From Egerieenecus sp048201975 (lineage in GTDB: Bacteria > Bacillota > Clostridia > Christensenellales > Aristaeellaceae), in assembly GCA_048201975.1 (NCBI GenBank), contig DBFBGQ010000038.1, forward strand, positions 1-5,075: DNA of 5,075 nt, in the 5' to 3' direction. Position 1 is the stretch's first letter. The number at the start of each line of letters is the position of its first letter. The position numbers and the translations under genes were made by a program. A model generated the notes under the pieces. The model worked only from the letters and a program-made list of their open reading frames with translations, was not told where the DNA came from and did not search any database. Of this stretch, positions 1-4,870 are shown piece by piece.

Positions 1-25
1 GAAAAGCCTTGTCTTTGGGCAAGGC
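1..25 (-). terminator. Rho-independent terminator after murI
   Basis: On the minus strand an 8-bp stem (positions 18-25 pairing with 6-13, including one G-U pair) closes a 4-base loop and is followed at once by TTTTC, which runs to the window edge, so the T-tract may be cut short. It lies 46 bases past the murI stop codon and points the right way to end the leftward transcript. On the plus strand the stem is followed by a weaker T-rich stretch (28-33), so some two-way function is possible. The right arm and loop (CTTTGGGCAAG, 13-23) are nearly repeated at 30-39 (CTTTGGCAAG). Confidence 0.72.
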
Positions 26-71
26 GATTCTTTGGCAAGTTTTTACGAAATGCACCTGTTTTGTTTGGGTT

Positions 72-875
72 TTATCGGGCCGTTTCGTCCCTATCCGGCA
101 AACGCAGCAGGCGCTCCATCCGGGGCAGGATGCAGGCGGAATTGCCGCTGGTGAGCAGCTCCACGCGGCCGGGGGCAGATTGCTCCCGGAGCAGATCCCG
201 CTGCTCCAGCACCCGATGCAGCTGTCGGACGGTGCCGGCGTTGCCATCCAACAGGGCGGTCTCCGGGGGCAGCATCCGGCGAAGCACGGGGCGCAGGAAG
301 ACATAGTGGGTGCAGCCCAGCACCACCGCGTCCAGGGGCGCATGCAGGTACGGCTCCAGCAAACGGGTCAGGTAGTCCCGTACCTCCGGGCCGTCCAGCT
401 CGCCCTGCTCCACCAGATCCATCAGCCCCGGGCAGGGCAGGGGCAGGGCGCCTTCCCCGTAGCGGTCCATCAGCGCCTGAAACTTGGGCAGGCGCAGGGT
501 CAGCGGCGTGGCCATGACCAGCACGCGCCCCCCATGGCGCAGCTGGGAGGCGGGCTTCAGCGCCGGCTCCATGCCGATGATGGGCAGGGAGAGCTCCGCT
601 CGCAGGGTGGCGGCGGCGACGCTGGTGGCGGTGTTGCAGGCAATGAGCACCGCCTTGACACGGCGGTCCAATAGCAGCGCCATGACCTCCCGCACCCGCG
701 CCATGACCTCCGCCGGCGGCTTGGTGCCGTAGGGCGCGTGGGCGGTGTCCCCATAGTAGAGCACATGCTCGTTGGGCAGTTGTTTGCGGATTTCTCTCAG
801 TACGCTCAAGCCGCCCATGCCGCTGTCAAAAACGCCCACGGGGCAGTCCCGTGGGTCCGGTTGCGTGCGTGTCAT
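72..875 (-). CDS. murI: Glutamate racemase MurI
   Basis: Cytoplasmic, cofactor-independent enzyme that interconverts L- and D-glutamate and so supplies D-glutamate for the peptidoglycan stem peptide. With this start the protein has 267 residues, the usual family length. Visible motifs: GVFDSGMGG at 14-22 (Asp17 and Ser18 of the active site), YYGDTAHAPYG at 40-50, ACNTAT at 79-84 with catalytic Cys80, GMEPALKPA at 101-109, and LGCTHY at 186-191 with catalytic Cys188 and His190. Both catalytic cysteines are present, so it should be active. The open frame extends 18 codons upstream to 929, but that extension lacks family character and crosses a TATAAT promoter box, so the ATG at 875 is preferred. 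A GGGGG stretch 5 bases upstream is a weak ribosome binding site. The gene lies 63 bases after the radical SAM gene, and a terminator follows it. Confidence 0.96.
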   Translation of the reverse strand: MTRTQPDPRDCPVGVFDSGMGGLSVLREIRKQLPNEHVLYYGDTAHAPYGTKPPAEVMARVREVMALLLDRRVKAVLIACNTATSVAAATLRAELSLPIIGMEPALKPASQLRHGGRVLVMATPLTLRLPKFQALMDRYGEGALPLPCPGLMDLVEQGELDGPEVRDYLTRLLEPYLHAPLDAVVLGCTHYVFLRPVLRRMLPPETALLDGNAGTVRQLHRVLEQRDLLREQSAPGRVELLTSGNSACILPRMERLLRLPDRDETAR

Positions 876-908
876 GCCATCCCCCGATTTCTGTGATGCG
901 CTGCTGCT

Positions 909-937
909 ATTATAGTGCCCCCGGCGCAAAAATGCAA
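909..937 (-). promoter_or_regulatory. Putative murI promoter
   Basis: On the minus strand a perfect TATAAT (914 to 909) lies 17 bases downstream of TTGCAT (937 to 932), giving sigma-A type -35 and -10 boxes with ideal spacing. The -35 box matches TTGACA at its first three bases only. Transcription would start near 902, giving a leader of about 27 bases before the murI ATG at 875. The -35 box starts just past the stop codon of the radical SAM gene (939-941). murI could therefore be transcribed alone as well as by read-through from the tlyA promoter, since no terminator is visible between the genes. Confidence 0.6.
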
Positions 938-938
938 C

Positions 939-1826
939 TCAGGGCAGCATGGAGAGTTGCCTGGGCTGGCGGGCCAGGGTTTCCTGGTTGATCTGCGCAA
1001 AGGTATGCGCCAGGCCCAGACGCCGGCACAGCTCCCGGTAGCGCCGGGCCAGGGTTTCCGCATCCCGGGCGGGGCATTCGTAGCGGTTGCCGAAGCGCTG
1101 CAAATAGGCTTGCTTGACGCCGGGAAATTCCCGGTCCAGGGCGTTGAAGTAATATTCCCGGTTGCCGCTGCGCAGGGTCATGCCGAAAAAGCAAACGGCG
1201 TAGCGCCCGCCCGCGTCCCTGCTGCGGACCAGCAGCTCCTCCAGGTTCTCCCAATCGTCGGTGAGGAAGGGCAGCACCGGATTGAGCCATATGCCCGCGT
1301 AGACGCCCGCCGCCGAGAGCGCGCGCAATGCCTCCAGCCGCTGGGAGGTCACGGAGACATGAGGCTCGATCTTCCGGCAGAGCGCGTCGCTGGCGCAGGT
1401 AAGGGTCAGGCAGGCGCGTACCGGCAGCGTGCGGGACATGGCGGCCAGAATTTCCGCATCCCGGGCGCAAAGGGCGGCCTTGGTGGTGAAGCTCACCCCG
1501 AAGCCATAGCGCCGAAGCAGCGCCAGCGCCTCTCCGGTGACGCCCTGGGCCGCTTCAAACGGGTTGTAGGGGTCGCTCATGGCGCCCATGGAAACCAGAC
1601 CGGGCCGCCGCTTGGCGCGTAGCTCCCGCTCCAGCAGTTCCAGGGCGTTTTCCTTGACCCGCACCCGGTCAAAGTCCTTGATTCCATAGCACAGGGAGCG
1701 GGAGTCGCAATAGATGCAGCCATGGCAGCAGCCGCGATAAAGGTTCAGGTTGTAGTCGGCATGAAAGAAACGCTCCATGGAGGAGCGCAGGGGAGTCAGC
1801 AACTGCCGGGCGGGGACGGTATCCAT
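939..1826 (-). CDS. SPL-family radical SAM protein
   Basis: A 295-residue radical S-adenosylmethionine protein related to spore photoproduct lyase (the SplB/COG1533 group). The motif YRGCCHGCIYCDSR at 30-43 holds the CxxxCxxC cluster ligands Cys33, Cys37 and Cys40 that bind the [4Fe-4S] cluster used to cleave SAM. Next come a GAMSDPYNPFE segment typical of this group, then a FTTKAALCARD stretch and IEPHVSVTSQRLEAL, all matching the family's barrel motifs. CDSR in place of the commoner CYAR, and the extra Cys34, resemble a subfamily I associate with clostridia. The substrate is unknown: it is shorter than true SplB (about 340 residues), and DNA photoproduct repair should not be assumed. The ATG at 1826 has an AAGGAGG site 6 bases upstream that overlaps the tlyA stop codon, which indicates co-expression with tlyA. 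Family assignment is firm; function is open. Confidence 0.9.
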   Translation of the reverse strand: MDTVPARQLLTPLRSSMERFFHADYNLNLYRGCCHGCIYCDSRSLCYGIKDFDRVRVKENALELLERELRAKRRPGLVSMGAMSDPYNPFEAAQGVTGEALALLRRYGFGVSFTTKAALCARDAEILAAMSRTLPVRACLTLTCASDALCRKIEPHVSVTSQRLEALRALSAAGVYAGIWLNPVLPFLTDDWENLEELLVRSRDAGGRYAVCFFGMTLRSGNREYYFNALDREFPGVKQAYLQRFGNRYECPARDAETLARRYRELCRRLGLAHTFAQINQETLARQPRQLSMLP

Positions 1827-1832
1827 GGGCGG

Positions 1833-1839
1833 CCTCCTT
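1833..1839 (-). promoter_or_regulatory. Ribosome binding site fused to the tlyA stop
   Basis: On the minus strand the sequence TGAAGGAGG joins the tlyA stop codon (TGA, 1841 to 1839) to a perfect AAGGAGG that shares its first A with the stop. It lies 6 bases before the radical SAM ATG at 1826. A ribosome finishing tlyA would sit directly on this site, so the two genes are probably translationally coupled. This site also fixes the start codon of the radical SAM gene. Confidence 0.85.
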
Positions 1840-2669
1840 CAGCGCTTGTGGTACGGCGTAAGGGCCAGGGCGCAGTCCACGGCGCGGACGCAGTCGGCCT
1901 CCAAATCTGGGGCGGCTTCCGCACCGCCCAGAGCCACATGGAGAAAAAACTCATGGGTGCCGTTGTTGCCGGTGACATGGCTGTGGGTGACCTGCCGGAC
2001 GGCGACGCCGGGCAGGGCGTTCAGGTCGCGAATCAATGCGCTGAGGGTGGGCAGGTACTGCTGGGGTGGCAGGTCGCCGGTGCGGCGGGCCTCCATGTCC
2101 TCCGTTTCAAAGAGGGGCTTGACCAGGCAGAGCAGCTCTCCGCGGCCGCGCATGACCCTGGCGAAGGCGGGGACGCCCTTGCGCAGGCTCAGGTAGCTCA
2201 GGTCCACGCTGGCCAGGTCCGGAACAGGGGAAAGATGCAGCAGCTTTTCGTCGCTGATGTTGGTCCTTTCCAGGTTGACCACCCGGGGATGCTGCCGCAG
2301 GGAGCCCGCCAGCTGGCCGAACCCCACCTCCACCGCGTACACCAGCGCAGCGCCGTGCTTGACAAAGCAGTCCGTAAAGCCGCCGGTGCAGGCGCCCGCG
2401 TCAATGCAGACTCGGCCCTCCACCGGGATGCCGAAATCCTCGATGGCTCCCGCCAGCTTTAGCCCGCCCTTGCTGATGTAGGGCATGTCCAGCCCGCGGA
2501 CGGTCAGCGGAAGCAGGGGATCCACCTTTGCGGCGGCGGAGGTCACCCGCTGGCCGCCCACGTAGACCTGTCCCCCCAATAAATAAGGGGCCGCCTCTTC
2601 TTTGCCGGCGAAAAAGCCCTCCGCCAGCAGGCGGTCCAGCAGCGTCACCTTTTTCACCTTCGCGGGCAT
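1839..2669 (-). CDS. tlyA: TlyA-family 2'-O-ribose rRNA methyltransferase
   Basis: A 276-residue protein with an N-terminal S4 RNA-binding domain (about 8-67) and an FtsJ-like SAM-dependent methyltransferase domain (about 64-270). Family members 2'-O-methylate cytidine in 23S rRNA (C1920) and, in some lineages, also 16S rRNA (C1409), which affects capreomycin sensitivity; older annotations call them hemolysins. Seen here: ISKGGLKL at 65-72, SAM motif DAGACTGGF at 90-98, VEVGFGQL at 113-120, ERTN at 134-137, DLSYLSL at 156-162, VKPLFE at 183-188. The catalytic tetrad K-D-K-E appears intact as Lys71, Asp156, Lys184 and Glu240, each two residues after the positions known in the mycobacterial protein. 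Departures from the usual motifs are Cys94 (usually Ser), Glu114 (usually Asp) and Leu186 (usually Gln). The ATG at 2669 has AAGGAGG 7 bases upstream. First gene of the leftward unit. Confidence 0.93.
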   Translation of the reverse strand: MPAKVKKVTLLDRLLAEGFFAGKEEAAPYLLGGQVYVGGQRVTSAAAKVDPLLPLTVRGLDMPYISKGGLKLAGAIEDFGIPVEGRVCIDAGACTGGFTDCFVKHGAALVYAVEVGFGQLAGSLRQHPRVVNLERTNISDEKLLHLSPVPDLASVDLSYLSLRKGVPAFARVMRGRGELLCLVKPLFETEDMEARRTGDLPPQQYLPTLSALIRDLNALPGVAVRQVTHSHVTGNNGTHEFFLHVALGGAEAAPDLEADCVRAVDCALALTPYHKR

Positions 2670-2691
2670 GGAAGCGCCTCCTTAAGAAAGA

Positions 2692-2711
2692 ATAGGAAAG
2701 GATAGGGAAGG
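2692..2711 (-). repeat. Tandem 10-mer in the tlyA leader
   Basis: Two directly adjacent 10-base units, ATAGGAAAGG (2692-2701) and ATAGGGAAGG (2702-2711) on the plus strand, differ at one base. In the tlyA transcript they read as a pyrimidine-rich stretch between the predicted transcription start (near 2714) and the AAGGAGG site (2677-2683). No function is known to me. It may be chance low complexity or a spacer that keeps the ribosome binding site unstructured. Confidence 0.55.
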
Positions 2712-2720
2712 TTCGCCTCC

Positions 2721-2748
2721 ATTATAGCACGAAGCGCCCGGAAAGCAA
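2721..2748 (-). promoter_or_regulatory. Promoter of the tlyA operon
   Basis: On the minus strand a perfect TATAAT (2726 to 2721) is preceded by TGC, forming an extended -10 element. TTGCTT (2748 to 2743) lies 16 bases further upstream as a partial -35 box. Transcription would begin near 2714, giving a leader of about 45 bases before the ATG at 2669. This is the strongest promoter-like sequence in the window and should drive tlyA and the radical SAM gene, with possible read-through into murI. Confidence 0.72.
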
Positions 2749-2775
2749 GGCGAGGGCCCGGAGCTGGCGCGGCTC

Positions 2776-2804
2776 TTCCTATTCGCCGGGTTTTGTGGTA
2801 TACT
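2776..2804 (+). promoter_or_regulatory. Promoter of the pyruvyl transferase-trmL unit
   Basis: TATACT at 2799-2804 matches five of six -10 bases and is preceded by TGG, an extended -10 element. A weak -35 candidate, TTCCTA at 2776-2781, lies 17 bases upstream. Transcription would begin near 2811, about 25 bases before the TTG start at 2836. It stands back to back with the tlyA promoter, with 27 bases between the two -35 regions. Confidence 0.6.
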
Positions 2805-2835
2805 ACCTCCATGACCGAGGAAAGAGGGATGAAGT

Positions 2836-3930
2836 TTGTCGCTTCGTGTGGGAATTCTCACCTTTTTGCATAACGACAATTACGGTTCCGCGCTGCAGGC
2901 TTACGCCCTGCAAAGGGCGGTGAACGCCCTGGGCGCGGAAGCGGAGCATATCGACTACGCCCCTTCCCGCCGGGAGAAGCTCCGGAACCTGCTGCGCAGC
3001 GGCAACTCCCCCCGCTTGGTGCTGGAGGGGCTGCGCAAGCGGGAGGTTCGCACGCGCCGGGATGGAGCGCGCCGCAAGGCGGCGTCCTTCCAGCCCTTTT
3101 ACGCGAAGCATATGCGCCTTTCACCGCTGTGCCCCAGCCATGGCGCGCTGAAAAAGCAGGCGGAGCGCTACGGCCTGCTGCTCTGCGGCAGCGACCAAAT
3201 CTGGTCGCCCACCTGGCTGAATCCGGCATATTTCCTGGACTTTGCCGGCGCGGGCCAGCGCAGGGCGGCCTACGCGCCCTCCTTGGGAGTCAAAACCTTG
3301 CCCTCCTCCCGCAAGCAGCGGCGTATGGCGGAGCTGCTGCGGGGCTTTGAGCGCCTTTCCGTCCGGGAGGCGGAGGGGCAGGCGCTGCTGAAGACGCTGG
3401 CGCCTGGGATGGAGATCCCCGTGCTTCCGGACCCGGTATGTCTGCTGACCAGGGAGGAATGGCTGGACCTGGCCCGGCTGCCCCATCGGAAGCACCCCTA
3501 CATTCTGTGCTATTTTCTGGGCGAGAGCCCGGCGTACTGGGCGCGGGTAAAGCGCCTGGCGGAACGCACGGGGCTGCGGGTCAAGGTGATCCCGGTGACG
3601 GAGGAGGGATATCGCCAGTCTTACGACCTGTGCGAGGGGCTTTCCCCGGAGGAATTCCTGGGCTACCTGGCCGAGGCGGCGGTGGTATGCACGGATTCCT
3701 TTCATGGCGCGGTGTTCGCGGCGCTGCTGCAGCGGGAGTTTGAGATTTTCCGCCGGTACCGGGAAGAGGACCCCGCCTCCCGCAACAGCCGCATCGATCA
3801 GCTGCTTCGCGCTTTGGAGCTGGACCGGGACGAAGGAGAAATCCCCTGGGAGCGGGTGAGCGCCCACTTGAAAGACATGCGCCGGCAGGGGCTGGATTTC
3901 CTGCGGGCGCTCGTGGAGGAGCGGCCATGA
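2836..3930 (+). CDS. Polysaccharide pyruvyl transferase-family protein
   Basis: A 364-residue cytoplasmic protein of the PF04230 type. Characterised members move pyruvate from phosphoenolpyruvate onto sugars of surface polysaccharides; many clostridial members are uncharacterised. Seen here: N-terminal GILTFLHNDNYGSALQAYAL (6-25), CGSDQIW at 117-123, SVRE at 175-178, LPDPV at 197-201, and CTDSFHGA at 285-292 with the conserved His290. All are typical of the family and the length is normal. The start is TTG at 2836: an in-frame TGA at 2830-2832 rules out anything further upstream, and AGAGGG (2823-2828) lies 7 bases before it. A GTG at 2848 is the only near alternative and would remove part of the first strand. 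The stop overlaps the trmL start (ATGA), so the two are co-translated. No glycosyltransferases or other glycan genes are visible nearby, so the acceptor cannot be guessed. Confidence 0.88.
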   Translation: MSLRVGILTFLHNDNYGSALQAYALQRAVNALGAEAEHIDYAPSRREKLRNLLRSGNSPRLVLEGLRKREVRTRRDGARRKAASFQPFYAKHMRLSPLCPSHGALKKQAERYGLLLCGSDQIWSPTWLNPAYFLDFAGAGQRRAAYAPSLGVKTLPSSRKQRRMAELLRGFERLSVREAEGQALLKTLAPGMEIPVLPDPVCLLTREEWLDLARLPHRKHPYILCYFLGESPAYWARVKRLAERTGLRVKVIPVTEEGYRQSYDLCEGLSPEEFLGYLAEAAVVCTDSFHGAVFAALLQREFEIFRRYREEDPASRNSRIDQLLRALELDRDEGEIPWERVSAHLKDMRRQGLDFLRALVEERP

Positions 3931-4442
3931 ACGTTGTGCTGGTCTATCCCGAGATTCCGCAGAACACCGGGAACATCGCCCGCACCTGCGCCGCCACGGG
4001 GGCGGAGCTGCATCTGGTCCGCCCGCTGGGTTTTTCCCTGGACGATAAGTATATGAAGCGGGCGGGGCTGGACTATTGGTTCATGACAAAAATCACGGTG
4101 TATGACAGCCTGGAGGACTTCTTCCAGGCGCATCCCGGGGCGGCGATGCATTTTGCCAGCACCAAGGCGCCCAGGAGTTATGCGGAGGCTGTCTATGGCC
4201 CGGAGGATTTTCTGGTGTTCGGCCAGGAGACCCGCGGCCTGCCGGAAAACCTGCTGGAGCGGGTTTATGACAGGTGCGTGCGCATTCCCATGCGCGCCCA
4301 AGCCCGCAGCCTGAACCTGAGCAACTCTGTGGCCATCGTGCTGTATGAAGCGCTGCGCCAGCAGGGGTTCCCCGGCTTGCAGCAGACCGGCGCGCTGACC
4401 GGCAGGGAAGAAGCTCCGGGGCCCTGGCTGGATTATGTGTGA
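3927..4442 (+). CDS. trmL: tRNA (cytidine(34)-2'-O)-methyltransferase TrmL
   Basis: A 171-residue SPOUT-class (alpha/beta knot) enzyme that 2'-O-methylates the wobble nucleotide 34 in certain tRNA-Leu species using SAM, supporting accurate decoding. The whole family signature is present: YPEIPQNTGNIARTCAATGA at 7-26, LGFSLDDKYMKRAGLDYW at 34-51, FGQETRGLP at 98-106 (SAM-binding knot), IPM at 120-122, and ARSLNLSNSVA at 126-136. The family works as a homodimer. The C-terminal tail from about 148 (GLQQTGALTGREE and onward) runs a little past the knot and carries no motif I recognise. The ATG is embedded in the stop of the upstream pyruvyl transferase-family gene (ATGA, 3927-3930), and GGAGG at 3916-3920 serves as its ribosome binding site. 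Expression is therefore expected to be coupled to that gene. Confidence 0.96.
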   Translation: MNVVLVYPEIPQNTGNIARTCAATGAELHLVRPLGFSLDDKYMKRAGLDYWFMTKITVYDSLEDFFQAHPGAAMHFASTKAPRSYAEAVYGPEDFLVFGQETRGLPENLLERVYDRCVRIPMRAQARSLNLSNSVAIVLYEALRQQGFPGLQQTGALTGREEAPGPWLDYV

Positions 4443-4451
4443 ATGAAAGCG

Positions 4452-4494
4452 GCCTCCTTGCGCGTTTGGTAAGGGAAAAGGTCTGAACGGAGGC
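4452..4494 (+). promoter_or_regulatory. Possible hairpin hiding a ribosome binding site
   Basis: GCCTCC at 4452-4457 is the exact complement of GGAGGC at 4489-4494, which contains the ribosome binding site of the next gene (start 4502). Pairing would make a 6-bp GC-rich stem with a 31-base loop and block translation initiation. In the loop, CGTT (4463-4466) could pair instead with AACG (4486-4489), next to the same site. The loop is large, and a 6-base complement to a GGAGG site can arise by chance in GC-rich DNA, so this is a suggestion only. Confidence 0.25.
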
Positions 4495-4501
4495 GAACAT
4501 C

Positions 4502-4825
4502 ATGGCGTATTTTCGACATGAAAACGAGCAAAATGATCAGGAAGATTATCGGCCGGAGGACCAGGAGTTCCAGGATGATGGGTGGGATGGCGAAGCCTAC
4601 CCGGATGATCCGGCATGGGAGGACGACCTGGAGGAGGAGGACCGGGAGGAACGCCGGGCCCGCCGAAGGGACAAGATGCGCGTGGCGGCAGGGGTCAGCG
4701 ATTTTTTCGGGGTGATTCTTGGCACGGTGTGCATCCTGGTGCTCATTGCGCTGCTGGTGAGCCTGCTGAATTGGCTGCACGCGGATATTGCGCAGAACTT
4801 TGCGCTGTGGCAAAATAAGCTGTAA
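4502..4825 (+). CDS. Small acidic single-pass membrane protein, function unknown
   Basis: A 107-residue protein I cannot assign to a named family. It has three parts. Residues 1-50 are highly acidic (23 Asp or Glu) and probably disordered. Residues 51-60 form a basic patch (RRARRRDKMR). Residues 68-92 form one hydrophobic helix (FFGVILGTVCILVLIALLVSLLNWL), followed by a 15-residue tail. By the positive-inside rule the acidic part should face the cytoplasm, with the short C-terminus outside. There is no cleavable signal peptide. The ATG at 4502 has GGAGG (4489-4493) 8 bases upstream. It lies 59 bases after trmL and 45 bases before the glycosylase gene in the same direction, so it is probably in the same transcript. 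The clear ribosome binding site and coherent protein layout support a real gene. Confidence 0.82.
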   Translation: MAYFRHENEQNDQEDYRPEDQEFQDDGWDGEAYPDDPAWEDDLEEEDREERRARRRDKMRVAAGVSDFFGVILGTVCILVLIALLVSLLNWLHADIAQNFALWQNKL

Positions 4826-4870
4826 CAAGGGTTGACGCCTGCAAAAGCTGCGATGCGGAGGGGATGAGCC

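Noticed and set aside
9..674. Plus-strand open frame of 221 codons opposite murI
   Set aside because: It is antisense to a complete murI with all catalytic motifs, has a low-complexity Gln/Gly/His-rich translation, and no good ribosome binding site. GC-rich DNA yields such frames by chance.
876..929. An 18-codon N-terminal extension of murI starting at 929
   Set aside because: It overlaps the TATAAT box, is Ser-rich with no family counterpart, and a start at 875 gives the standard length.
915..1622. Plus-strand open frame of 235 codons opposite the radical SAM gene
   Set aside because: Antisense to a clear family member; the translation is rich in Ala, Gly and Gln with no recognisable motif.
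1722..2462. Plus-strand open frame of 246 codons opposite tlyA
   Set aside because: Antisense to tlyA, which carries an intact catalytic tetrad; the translated product shows no domain.
3121..3867. Minus-strand open frame of 248 codons opposite the pyruvyl transferase-family gene
   Set aside because: Shadow of a well-supported gene, Gln/Arg/Leu-rich, with no motif.
4453..4459. CCTCCTT as an anti-Shine-Dalgarno match or a minus-strand ribosome binding site
   Set aside because: No minus-strand gene with a sensible product starts just after it, and a seven-base match is expected by chance near genes with strong GGAGG sites.
4826..4870. TTGACG at 4832 as a -35 box for the glycosylase gene
   Set aside because: No acceptable -10 sequence lies 15-19 bases downstream; read-through from upstream is more likely.
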